DNA of 64,000 nucleotides from Acrocarpospora corrugata (GTDB taxonomy: Bacteria > Actinomycetota > Actinomycetes > Streptosporangiales > Streptosporangiaceae), in the NCBI RefSeq assembly GCF_009687845.1, contig NZ_BLAD01000071.1, forward strand, positions 29,150-93,149, given 5' to 3'. Below the pieces are notes generated by a model. The model ran no database searches, was not told the origin of the DNA, and worked only from the letters and a program-made list of their open reading frames with translations. Below are positions 18,288 through 27,000 of the stretch, piece after piece. Every line of letters begins with the position of its first letter. Position 1 is the first letter of the stretch. The position numbers and the translations under genes were made by a program.

Positions 18288-19079
18288 ATGTCCCGCTTGA
18301 TCAGGACACTCACCGCCGCCTTCCTGTTAGTCGGCCTCACCTTCGCCACCCCCGCCCAGGCCGACAGGACCCCCGCGCCCAAGCCCACGATCGTTCTCGT
18401 GCATGGTGCGTTCGCCGACTCCAGCGGCTGGAACGCGGTCGCCGCCCGGCTGCTCGCCACCGGCCACAAGGTCGTCGCGTTCGCCAACCCGCTACGCGGC
18501 CCGCTGGCCGACGGCGAGTACCTCCGCCAGTTCCTGACCACGATCGACGGCCCGATCGTCCTGGTCGGCCACTCCTACGGCGGCGCGGTCATCAGCAACG
18601 GCGCCACCGGCAACCCCAAGGTCAAGTCCCTGGTGTACGTGGCCGCGTACGCCCTCGAAGAAGGCGAGAGCGTGGCGGCCGCGAACCAGCTGGGCGGCGG
18701 CCACACCGAAGTCACCGACCATCTCCAGGTACGGCCCTACCCGGGCGCCACCGGCGGCGACGGCGACGCCTACATCGACCCGGCCCACTTCCATCGGCTG
18801 TTCGCCCAGGACCTGCCCCGCGGCACCACCGCCGTGATGGCCGCGACCCAGCGGCCGGGTGCGCTGGCGGCACTGGTCACCCCGTCCGGGCCGCCGGCCT
18901 GGAAGTCGGTGCCGAGCTGGTACCTGGTCGCCAAGCAGGACAACATCATCCCGCCGCAGGCCGAGCGCGCGATGGCCAAGCGCGCCAAGGCCACCACGGT
19001 TGAGATCAACAGCTCCCACGTCGCGATGATGAGCCACCCCGACGTGGTCACCTCGCTGATTCTGCGGGCAGCGCGTTGA
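18288..19079 (+). CDS. Secreted alpha/beta hydrolase (EstC-like)
   Basis: 263 residues. A signal peptide (MSRLIRTLTAAFLLVGLTFATPAQA) should be cut near residue 25. The hydrolase domain has IVLVHGAFADSSGWNAV, the nucleophile elbow GHSYGG with Ser, KQDNIIPP for the acid and a histidine in SSHVAMMSHP. This is the esterase/salicylate-esterase-like group with exported members in actinomycetes. AAGGAG 5 nt before the ATG at 18288 fixes the start; an earlier in-frame start would place charged residues before the signal peptide. The substrate is unknown. Confidence 0.87.
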   Translation: MSRLIRTLTAAFLLVGLTFATPAQADRTPAPKPTIVLVHGAFADSSGWNAVAARLLATGHKVVAFANPLRGPLADGEYLRQFLTTIDGPIVLVGHSYGGAVISNGATGNPKVKSLVYVAAYALEEGESVAAANQLGGGHTEVTDHLQVRPYPGATGGDGDAYIDPAHFHRLFAQDLPRGTTAVMAATQRPGALAALVTPSGPPAWKSVPSWYLVAKQDNIIPPQAERAMAKRAKATTVEINSSHVAMMSHPDVVTSLILRAAR

Positions 19080-19115
19080 CGATCAACGGAGTCAAGGGCG
19101 GTTGATCACGTAGGG

Positions 19116-19154
19116 CCGCTGACTTGATCAGCGGGTCCGGGGTTCGAGTCCCGG
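19116..19154 (+). pseudogene. tRNA-Lys-like remnant (anticodon arm and T arm only)
   Basis: CCGCTGACTTGATCAGCGG can form an arm like the tRNA-Lys anticodon arm (GCTGACTCTTAATCAGC) but with bases missing from the loop. It is followed directly by a T-arm-like CCGGGGTTCGAGTCCCGG with an extra G that spoils perfect pairing. There is no acceptor 5' half or D arm in front of it. It is best read as a decayed tRNA 3' part, a common integration target. Confidence 0.45.
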
Positions 19155-19162
19155 GTGAAAGA

Positions 19163-19189
19163 CCCCAGCTCACAGGCCGTGAGCTGGGG
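19163..19189 (+). terminator. Strong hairpin terminator after the tRNA-like remnant
   Basis: CCCCAGCTCAC and GTGAGCTGGGG make a perfect 11-bp stem with a 5-nt loop, followed by ATCTTCGCTT. This is the typical terminator found just after actinobacterial tRNA genes and supports the tRNA origin of the upstream fragment. Confidence 0.7.
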
Positions 19190-19229
19190 ATCTTCGCTTC
19201 ATGATCGACTTTGCCAGATCGGAGGGCGA

Positions 19230-19461
19230 TCAGTCGGGCTCCGCCGGGCGGAGGAGAATCGCTTCGCGGGGGCAGCACTCCGCGACCTCCTCAGCCAGCG
19301 CGATGTCGGCCGGGTCCGTGAGTTCGTGCTCACGCGGGACGGCATGGCGGTCCGGGCCGAGCATGGCGGTCCGGGCCGAGGGTGAACAGCTCGGGTGCGG
19401 TCGCGGAGCAGAGCCCGGTGCCGAAACACAGGGCTCGGTCCACCTCCAGATGCCAGGCCAT
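19230..19461 (-). pseudogene. [3Fe-4S] ferredoxin, disrupted by a 19-bp duplication
   Basis: The ATG (19461) overlaps the P450 stop by one base (TGATG), as expected for a redox partner. The frame reads HLEVDRALCFGTGLCSATAPELFTLGPDR and then leaves frame in a direct 19-bp duplication, stopping soon after. Removing one copy gives a 70-aa protein continuing HAVPREHELTDPADIALAEEVAECCPREAILL, with the cysteine pattern C..tG.C...CP of small [3Fe-4S] ferredoxins that serve P450s. As sequenced it cannot make the third cluster cysteine, so the P450 would need another ferredoxin. Confidence 0.8.
19342..19379. repeat. 19-bp perfect tandem duplication
   Basis: GCATGGCGGTCCGGGCCGA occurs twice in a row without a gap. 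Nineteen is not a multiple of three, so the extra copy shifts the ferredoxin frame. It looks like a simple slippage duplication. Confidence 0.95.
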
Positions 19462-20672
19462 CAGAGTGTGACGGGTAGGGCACGGTAGTCGTTCAACGCC
19501 CAGACCTCGTGACGGCGAATCTCCTCCCGCGGTATGGCGAGCCGCAGGTCCGGGAAGCGCTCGATGAGCGTGGCCAGGGCCATCTCGCTGATCAGTCGGG
19601 CGACGGCGGCGCCGAGGCAGTTGTGGATGCCGTGGCCGAGGCCGAGGTGGCGCGATCCGGTCCGGGTGAGGTCGAGGCGATGCGGGTCGTCGAAGACGTC
19701 GGGGTCGCGGTTGGCCGACGCGATCATGACCATGACCGGCTCACCGGGCGCTATGTCCACCTCCCCCACCCGTACGGCCTCGGTGGGGAAACGCCAGGGG
19801 ACCGAGGCGACCGGAGACTCGTAGCGGAGCAGCTCCTCGATGCCGGAGGCGGCCAGGATGGCCGGGTCGTCGGAGATCATCTTTCGCTGGTCGGGATGGT
19901 CCAGCAGGGCGAGCATCGCGTTGGTGATGAACATCTTGGTCGTTCCGACACCTGCGATGATCATGATGATGACCAGCGCGACCAGCTCGTCCTCGGTGAT
20001 CCGGCCTTCCTCGTCAGCCGCCCGGATGAAGGCGGAGGTGAGGTCGTCGCCCGGCTCGGCCCGCTTCAGGGCGACGAGTTCGCGCCCGTAGTCGCAGATA
20101 CGCTCCCGTGCCCCCGGAATCCGCGGGAAATCCGCCGGGTTCGTGGAGATGAGCAGATCCACATCTCTGGCGAGCTCTTCCCGCCGATCCAGTGCGAATC
20201 CGAGACGCGTCGCGATCACCGCGGGCGGGATCAGCGCGGCGAACTCCGCCACCAGGTCCTTCTCCTGTCCCAGCTCCCAATCCTGAATGGTCTCGTCGAT
20301 GACGCGCCGGATGTCCTCCCGCCATCTGTCGACGTTGCGCGGAGTGAACCCGCTCATCGCGCAGCGGCGCACCCTGGTGTGCTCGGGTGGGTCCAGGCCG
20401 GGAATGGTCTGCGCCAGGATCGTGCCCCCGCTCACGGACAGCCCCGATGCCTGGAATTCGGCGCTGCCACGCCACTCCGCCGTGCTGAACCGCGTGTCGG
20501 CGAGGATGGCCATCGCGTCGTCGTACCTGGTCACGACCCACATGGGGACGTCGCCCACCGGAAACACGTACCGGTGGACGGGTGAGTTCACTCGCAGCCA
20601 GTCGAGTGCCGTATACGGATCGCGGAAATAGTCGGGACTGAATAGCTCGAACGGAACGGCCGTATTTGACAT
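19461..20672 (-). CDS. Cytochrome P450
   Basis: 403 residues, normal length for a bacterial class I P450. The I-helix reads IIAGVGTTK, with Gly where many P450s have an acid before the Thr. EELLRYE is the ExxR motif of helix K. The haem loop is HLGLGHGIHNCLGA with Cys352 as the ligand; Leu replaces the usual Phe at its start. P450s of this CYP105/CYP107-like type oxidise secondary metabolites or xenobiotics with electrons from a ferredoxin. GGGAGG precedes the ATG by 8 nt. The gene is translationally linked to a ferredoxin that is now broken. No biosynthetic core gene is nearby, so a substrate cannot be proposed. Confidence 0.92.
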   Translation of the reverse strand: MSNTAVPFELFSPDYFRDPYTALDWLRVNSPVHRYVFPVGDVPMWVVTRYDDAMAILADTRFSTAEWRGSAEFQASGLSVSGGTILAQTIPGLDPPEHTRVRRCAMSGFTPRNVDRWREDIRRVIDETIQDWELGQEKDLVAEFAALIPPAVIATRLGFALDRREELARDVDLLISTNPADFPRIPGARERICDYGRELVALKRAEPGDDLTSAFIRAADEEGRITEDELVALVIIMIIAGVGTTKMFITNAMLALLDHPDQRKMISDDPAILAASGIEELLRYESPVASVPWRFPTEAVRVGEVDIAPGEPVMVMIASANRDPDVFDDPHRLDLTRTGSRHLGLGHGIHNCLGAAVARLISEMALATLIERFPDLRLAIPREEIRRHEVWALNDYRALPVTL

Positions 20673-20706
20673 ACGAGGATTCCTCCCGCTGTTTTACGTC
20701 GTCCGC

Positions 20707-20733
20707 ATCGTACCTATGTGTATCCGTCGTCAA
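20707..20733 (-). promoter_or_regulatory. Candidate sigma-70-type promoter of the P450
   Basis: On the minus strand TTGACG and TACGAT are separated by 15 bp, about 35 nt before the P450 start. The spacer is shorter than the usual 17 bp, so the assignment is tentative. The surrounding 70 bp are notably AT-richer than the rest of the region. Confidence 0.35.
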
Positions 20734-20818
20734 ACATGAATAATCAACACACTTGGCGGCGGGCCGAAATATCACAGCCTGCGAACGCAATTTGTCAGGA
20801 GGGCTGAGCTGGGGTTTC

Positions 20819-21688
20819 TTATTCGGCGCCCCGGGGTGCGTAGTTGATCGCGGTGAAGGGCCACGCCGAAGTTAGCCAGGTCAGCACTGCGGTGTGGAGG
20901 GGCGCGTCGAGGTGAGCGCGATCGGCGCGGACCCAGGACAGCACGTCGACATCCGAGCCGGCCCGGCTGGGCGGTTTGAGGTAGACACAGCCGATGACCT
21001 CACCGGTCGACGGATCGAGCACGGTGTAGGTGAACGCGGTCCGGCTGACGAACTCATCAGCGTGACGTCGCAGGTCGCCAAGGTTGAGCCCAAGCGCCAT
21101 TCCACCGATCGGCGGCCAGTCCCTGCCCACGAAGCCGGGCGTCCGACGAATGTGCTCGATGCTCCCCATCCACGCCGCATGATCGGACACGTTGTGCTCA
21201 GGTTGAAGCGGCACCAGGCGGAAATCCTCCGTCACCAGCGCGAGTGGCGGAACAAAACTGTCAGGCACGAGGGCAGGACGCGAATCCGCGTCACTCCGGA
21301 TGTGCGCGGGGACCGGATGGTGGCCCTTCTGAACATCGGAATAATCACGCGCCTCGCTGACGAGCCCATCGGCGTCAAAGACCAGAATCGTGACACCGGA
21401 GACGGTCACCGGGTCCCCATTGAACACGCAGTGCGCCCAATACTCAGCGGAAGCACCGGCCTCAGAGACCGCCGGATCGGCGAACCAGCACCGGGCGGGG
21501 ACACTCTCTTCCTCAAACGACTCGGCCAAATAGCTCCGCAACCCCTGACGGCCCCGGTACGGACGAAACATGGAGGCCCAGTGAATCCCGTCCTCCGTCT
21601 GGAGCGCCACAAGGGCATCGATGTCCTGCGCCGGCCAAGCCACCGCCCAAGTCCGCACCCAACGCAAAGCAGCTTCCCGAACGTCCAT
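20819..21688 (-). CDS. SnoaL-like domain fused to a GNAT-like domain
   Basis: 289 residues from the ATG at 21688. Residues about 1-125 form an NTF2/SnoaL-like domain (REAALRWVRTWAVAWPAQDIDALVALQTEDGIHWASMF...FDADGLVSEARDYSDVQ). Residues about 140-289 resemble a GNAT acetyltransferase-type fold: EDFRLVPLQPEHNVSDHAAWM, TAFTYTVLDPSTGEVIGCVYLKPP, then AHLDAPLHTAVLTWLTSAWPF. The acetyl-CoA loop is not clear, so catalysis is uncertain. I chose this ATG because it starts the NTF2 domain; a GTG 60 bp upstream is possible and neither has a strong binding site. Confidence 0.65.
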   Translation of the reverse strand: MDVREAALRWVRTWAVAWPAQDIDALVALQTEDGIHWASMFRPYRGRQGLRSYLAESFEEESVPARCWFADPAVSEAGASAEYWAHCVFNGDPVTVSGVTILVFDADGLVSEARDYSDVQKGHHPVPAHIRSDADSRPALVPDSFVPPLALVTEDFRLVPLQPEHNVSDHAAWMGSIEHIRRTPGFVGRDWPPIGGMALGLNLGDLRRHADEFVSRTAFTYTVLDPSTGEVIGCVYLKPPSRAGSDVDVLSWVRADRAHLDAPLHTAVLTWLTSAWPFTAINYAPRGAE

Positions 21689-21811
21689 GCCGGCGACGCT
21701 ACCGCTCAGCACTGACAAACCATCGGCCTGACCGATGCGCGCCACCACAAAGCTCGACCCGAACGCCGGACTACTACCATTCCGTGTCGTCTTCGCCGTC
21801 GGATCTGCGCG

Positions 21812-22186
21812 TCAGTCCAGCAGGCCAAGGTACTGAGCGAGTCGTCCCTGTACCTGCGTCAGCAGGTCCTCATCCAAACTGCCACAGCGATCCTCCAGGA
21901 CAGACTTCATCAGGGGCTGCAAGCCGGGATCCGGATCCAACATTTCTTGAGCACCCCACCTTGCCCCTTCGCGAGTTGCACATCGAAGCGCGTCCGCCGC
22001 GAGGTTGACCCAGACATCGGGCAGACAAGAACGAAGGGCCAGTCAGGGTCGCCCATTGGAGTCCACACCGGTCACTACGACGACGGGACGGCGTTCGTCG
22101 TGTACGACCCGCTCCTCTTCGGGGATGAGGCGAAGTGCCCTATCGCTGACCAGATAGACGCCGCCCGCGAGGTACGGACCCGGCAC
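21812..22186 (-). pseudogene. MazF/PemK-like toxin with two compensating frameshifts
   Basis: The GTG at 22186 overlaps the antitoxin stop (TAGTG) and follows GGAGG by 4 nt. The first part (GGVYLVSDRALRLIP...RRPVVVVTGVDSNG) stops early at TGA. Shifting frame by one base continues the family pattern (DPDWPFVLVCPMSGSTSRRTRFDVQLAKG...KKCWIRIPA), and shifting back gives LQPLMKSVLEDRCGSLDEDLLTQVQGRLAQYLGLLD. The total length is exactly 375 bp, so one inserted and one lost base cancel. The pieces in order match MazF/PemK endoribonucleases: beta core, then S/T-R-FDV strand, then C-terminal helix. It is either inactivated or affected by sequence errors. Confidence 0.68.
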
Positions 22187-22848
22187 TATTCCTCCAGTAG
22201 GTGCCGAGTCGCCTCAGCGCGATGGTCAGCAAGGTCCTGGCTTTCGCCTACGAGGTCGTCAATGCCGCCCGGCTCATCCTCAGGCAACGGATTGCGTTCA
22301 AGCCAGCGACGCAGTCGGGCCAATCGAGGGCCCAGGTCAGGCAGCGGCGGCCCGCCGGCAAGGTCGAGGCGCGCTTCACGCCGATTTACCTTGATCGCCG
22401 CCTGCATCGGCGCGGTTTGATACGTGAGGTCCCGCAATTGCCCGGCCGACCACTGACCGTACTCGGCGAGGACGCCATCGACGATCCGAGCGAACTCTGC
22501 GTCGATGACCACCTGCGGCGCGTCCACCAGGTGAATGACGCGTTCGCGGTAACCGGCGTAAGGGTCGACGCTCTCCTCCACGACGATCAGGCCCGCCGCG
22601 CATAGATCACGCTCGACCTCGCCGAGCCGAAGACTGTGCGGGCCGTAATGCCGCCACCGCCATTCCACGCCAGAGCCGGATGAGATTCCCTGCTCAACAG
22701 CACGGAGGTCGGCCAGGTAGAGGAGTTTGGCTAGTTTTGTGCGGTTTATCCGGACGCCGTAGGTCCGAGCGGTCGCCAAAAGGTAGGCGATAACCGCCGC
22801 AGAACCGCGAAGAGGCACAGAGCCCGCCACAGGATCAAGTGTATGCAT
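22186..22848 (-). CDS. Panacea/SocA-like antitoxin domain protein
   Basis: 220 residues. AVIAYLLATARTYGVRINRTKLAKLLYLADLRAVEQG and WRWRHYGPHSLRLGEVERDL match the SocA/Panacea (DUF4065-like) pattern, in which TKLqKLLYlAd precedes a YGP motif. Panacea domains are hyperpromiscuous antitoxins that neutralise unrelated toxins encoded next door. Here the next gene is a MazF/PemK-like frame overlapped by its stop codon. The ATG at 22848 is chosen by domain position; no clear ribosome binding site is visible and a GTG 12 bp upstream is an alternative. If the toxin is dead, this may be a solitary antitoxin. Confidence 0.7.
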   Translation of the reverse strand: MHTLDPVAGSVPLRGSAAVIAYLLATARTYGVRINRTKLAKLLYLADLRAVEQGISSGSGVEWRWRHYGPHSLRLGEVERDLCAAGLIVVEESVDPYAGYRERVIHLVDAPQVVIDAEFARIVDGVLAEYGQWSAGQLRDLTYQTAPMQAAIKVNRREARLDLAGGPPLPDLGPRLARLRRWLERNPLPEDEPGGIDDLVGESQDLADHRAEATRHLLEE

Positions 22849-23059
22849 CCAACTACGCACGCCGACACCACCCCCTACCCGAGTTCGAATGCTTGTTCCA
22901 TAATACACTCGCTGCCCCACCAGCACTACCGTCCGTGACCGGGATGAGACACGCAAATCCGGAGAGTCCGCCGCCCTCTTGCTCGCCAAGCGACCTTGGC
23001 GGCGGGCTCGTGGCCCTTCCAGATGGCGTGTCGATCTATCCCGCATCCTCTGGAATCGT

Positions 23060-24058
23060 TCAGGTGACCTTGATGGATCGGGTCGCGCTGAAGCAAGGGC
23101 AATACTGGTCCGACCCGACGAAGTACACCCGCCACTCGGCCTTGTGCTGGCGGCCGGAGGGCATGTTCGGTTGGGTGGCTTTGGTGGTGAAGTTGATTTC
23201 GCCGCGGCCGTTCGTCGTCGCTCGGCCGGTCGCCTTTTTCCAGCTCTTGGTCGGGCCGGCTGTTCGGTGGTAGGCCTCCAGTTGGCCGTCCGGGTACGGC
23301 TCGTAGCGCGGCAGACCCGGTTCCGGCGTGTCCCGCGTGTGGGTGACCAGTCTTTTCAGTACGCCGGTGTGGCGGACGTTGCCGCTGGCGGCTACGGAAT
23401 CCTGAATGTCATACGCCGGGATCTGCGTTTCGAATCTTTTCGCGTGCCGCCAGTTGACCAGGAACTCGATGGCCTGGCTGGTCGCGGCGTGGCCCCGGTT
23501 GTCGGGGAACGTCTCAGCGAAATAGTGGCCGGTCTCCATGGCCTGCGTGTCCGCGTGAAATTGGCCGACGCCGTCAGTCCTGGCCGCCGCGACTCCGAGC
23601 AGCGTGCCGGTCTCCTCGAATCGGAGAAACAGGTCCACGGTCTCGCCTGGATAGCCGGTCCAGCCGTGCTCCGTCCTGATCTCCAGCCGGCCGGAGAGCC
23701 GGACGGGCGAACCGACCTCGCCGGAGTCGGGGGAGACGGCCAGGCTCAGCCGGGTTTCGGCGCGGGCGCCGGGTGCGTGGAGGGTGAAGTCGACCGTGTC
23801 CTGGAGCTCTCCGACGGTGATCGTGAGGGTCTGGACGCCTGGCGGGGTGGACGGCGGAAAGGTGTGCCGGGCCTGCCAGGATCGGGCGTCCTCCCCGCCG
23901 GGGCCCCGCTCGAACGACAGCTCCGCGCCGGTGGCCAGCCGACCGGTGATCGCGTGCGCGTGCCTGGTGGCGACCTCGACGGTGATGGTCAGCCCGGTCG
24001 CGGGATCGATGATCATCGGAATGGGCGTGACGCGGATCGACTCGATCTCGGGGGGCAT
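23060..24058 (-). CDS. Beta-sandwich-like protein coupled to an nSTAND-WD40 protein
   Basis: 332 residues. No signal peptide or membrane helix is visible. The first 200 residues look like two immunoglobulin-like beta domains (TITVEVATRHAHAITGRL...LTITVGELQDTVDFTL and SLAVSPDSGEVGSPVRLSGRL...TVDLFLRFEETG). The last third (RHTGVLKRLVTHTRDTP to FSATRSIKVT) has a different, beta-rich character. I recognise no family. Its ATG is one base after the stop of the 1323-aa nSTAND1-WD40 gene (TGA-C-ATG), so the two are almost certainly made together. It could be the effector, a substrate or a sensor adaptor of that protein. The tight coupling is what makes it interesting. Confidence 0.68.
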   Translation of the reverse strand: MPPEIESIRVTPIPMIIDPATGLTITVEVATRHAHAITGRLATGAELSFERGPGGEDARSWQARHTFPPSTPPGVQTLTITVGELQDTVDFTLHAPGARAETRLSLAVSPDSGEVGSPVRLSGRLEIRTEHGWTGYPGETVDLFLRFEETGTLLGVAAARTDGVGQFHADTQAMETGHYFAETFPDNRGHAATSQAIEFLVNWRHAKRFETQIPAYDIQDSVAASGNVRHTGVLKRLVTHTRDTPEPGLPRYEPYPDGQLEAYHRTAGPTKSWKKATGRATTNGRGEINFTTKATQPNMPSGRQHKAEWRVYFVGSDQYCPCFSATRSIKVT

Positions 24059-24059
24059 G

Positions 24060-27000
24060 TCAGCAGACCTTTCGGTACGGCGCCTCGGGGATGAGACTGG
24101 CCCAATCGGATTCCGACAAGGTGGTGCCCGCCCTGGCGCAGACTGCACGTTCTGCCAGGTCAAGGCTGATGGGGTAACGGTGAAGCGTCCCGTCCTCGCC
24201 GATACTGCGTAGTTCGTCCTCGGTAAAGGCGAGCGCGCGGACGGGTCCGGAATGCCGCCCGTACGGCCTGCCCACGGGCATGCCTTCGGCGACGTCCCAG
24301 ATCCGTACCAGTCCGTTCTGGCTGCCGGTCGCCAGGTAGGCGCCGTCCGGGGTGAAGGCCAGCGCGACGATGGGGTCGGTGACCTCGGATTCCAGCCGGG
24401 CGCGGGAGGTGAGGTGCCGGATGTCCCAGAGGGCGGCTCCGCCTCGGGAGAGTCCGGTGGCGATGACGGAGCCGTCGGGGCTGAAGGCCAGGGCGCGTAC
24501 CCCGTCGAGGAAGGGGCCGAATGGCGTTATTTTCGCTTTGCCGCCCGGGAGGTCGACGAGGGCGTTGTTGTCGCCCCCGATGCCCAGGGACCGGCCGTCG
24601 GGGCGGACCGCCATGATGTCGCCGCCGGGGGCGGCCAAGGTTCGGATCGGGCGGCGTTTCGGCACGTCCCAGAGTTGGACGCGGGTGTAGGTGCCGTTCC
24701 AGGGGGTGAGCGCGAGGGTGCGGCCGTCCGGGGTGAAGGCCAGGCCGGCGACCGCCCAGCCTGGGCCGGTCAGCTTGAGGGCCCCCACCTGGCGTTGTCC
24801 GGAAATATCCCACAAGGTGATGGTGGGGGTGTTGCCGTGGCCCACCGCGAGGATGCCGGAGTTGAAGGCGAGTGCGCGGGCGTCCAAGATCTCCGGCGCG
24901 CGAAGGGGGCGCCACCGTGCCACGTCCCAGATCCGCAGGCGATCGGCTTGAAACGCCACCGTCCGCCCGCCCGGCCCGAATTCGGCGGCGCCGATCTTCG
25001 CTGTGGTCAGGCGCGGCGGGTGGATGTGATCGCCGATCTCGAACGTGGCCACGTCCGCACCGTCGCGTACATAGCGGACAGTCCGCCCGTCAGTGCTGAT
25101 CCACATATTGAGCACGGCCAGGGCCCGCGTCAGCTCCTGTTCCAGGAGCAGCTGCCCGTCAGCGGTCCGCAGACCCAGCTGGGTGCCGTCGAATGTCAGC
25201 AGATGACGACCGTCGTCGGTGTATTTCATCCAGACGACGCCCTCCGCCGCGACCGTGCGCTCACCGATGACGATGTTCTTCCCGTCGCTGACCGCGATCG
25301 CCCGATTGCCCGGATTGAAGGCGACCGCGTCAGCCCGTACCACCGGAAAATCGATCTTTCTCCCGCTGGGGAGCTCCCGCAGTTCGAAGCGCCGGTCCCG
25401 GAACACGACAGCGGCGGATTTCTCGTCCGGTGACACGTCAACGCTCTCGACGATCTCCGGCGATTCCACCAGCGGGACGTCTGCCCCGACCTGCCAGATC
25501 TGCCATCCGCGCTCGCCCACCGAGACCAGCAGCCGGCCACGTGGGCTGAACTCAAGCAGCCGGACACGGCCCCCGAAAGGCGGGCGGATCGCCCTCCCGC
25601 TCTTGGTGTCCCACAGCCCGATCTGAGCCCCGCCGATCGCCAGGGTCGAACCGTCCCGGCTGACGGCGACCGCCTGGGCAGGAAAAGCGAACTCGGCCGT
25701 CCGGCGATCACGGATCAGATCCCACACGAACACCCGATCACGATTGGCGACGGCCGCGAAATCACCGTTCCAGCTCAGATTGACCTCAACGGGTCCGGAC
25801 AACTCGGGCCAGCGCGTCACATGCGACTCCCGCTGGGCGAGCGAGGTGTAGAGGGCCGCCCGCGTCTCCCGAACTCCGGCGATCCGCCAGCTCGCCACGC
25901 TGAGCAGCATCGCCCGCACCGGATCGGTGTCCCTGATCGCCTCCGCCCGCGCCGCCGTCTGCCGCGCCACCCGCATCTCGTTCTGGTACGCCTCCATCGC
26001 CGCCTTGTCCACCGCCACCCCGCCGGCCCCAACCGCCGCCGTCAGCAGTAACCCGAGCACCCCCGCCAGCACCCGCAACCGTCGCGCCCGGCGAATCCGC
26101 GCCGCAGTGGCCGCCGCCAGGAACTCCCCCGCCAGACCGGGCGGCGGGCTGAGCGCCTGCTCGACCCTGGCCAGCCGGAACCCCCGATAGAGAAACGACG
26201 GATCACGCTCATGCCCGAACCACTCATCCGCGTCGTCCAGCAGCTGGCTGTACAGGATGCGCTCGGTTTCGTCCTCACGCAGCCACCCGCGCAGACGCGG
26301 CCAGGCGCTCAGCAGCACATCGTGCGCGATCTCGGCCTGCTCGTCGTGCAGAATGACCAGCCGCTTCGCGGCGAACGCGGCCAGCACCGCCGTGACCTCG
26401 GCCGTCTCCCCCAGCTCCACCCGCCGCACGGTACGGCGAACCCCCCGCCCATCCCGCGCCACCCCGGTCATCCGGAGGATCACCTGCCGCGCGACCTCCT
26501 GCCGCCCGGCCGGGAGAGCGTGATACACCGCGTCCGCGCTGGTCGCCACCACCAGATCGATCCCGCCGGAGCGCGCGTACCCCCGGCTGGTCAGCCGGTC
26601 TTCTTCGCGGTGTTCCCAGGTGACGAGCATGGCCTGGGACAGCAGCGGCAGCGCGCCCGGCCCGGTCGAGCGCAGCCGGGCCAGGATCGTCTCCGTCAGG
26701 CCCGGCTCGACGGTCAGCCCGGCGGCGGCAGCGGGGCCGGTGATCGCCTGGCGCAGTTCGGGCTCGGTCATGGGGCCGACCACGAACTGGCCTTCCTGGA
26801 GGGCTTTCACCAGGGCGGGGTATTCGGCGCAACGATCCAGGTAGTCGCCGCGTACGCCGAGGACGACCAGAGCTGATGCCGTCATCAAGGACAGGATCTG
26901 GATGAAGGTGTCGGCCGTGCCGAGGGTGAACACCTCCTCGAACTGGTCGACCACCAGGATCAGGCGTTCGGAGGATCCCGCGGTGAGCAGGGCCTGCCGT

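Noticed and set aside
19048..19278. Minus-strand frame encoding SPGTRTPDPL
   Set aside because: This peptide is the known product of reading a tRNA T-arm region in reverse. It overlaps the tRNA-like remnant and is not a gene.
19461..20672. P450 as part of a secondary-metabolite cluster
   Set aside because: No polyketide, peptide synthetase, terpene or other core gene lies within the window.
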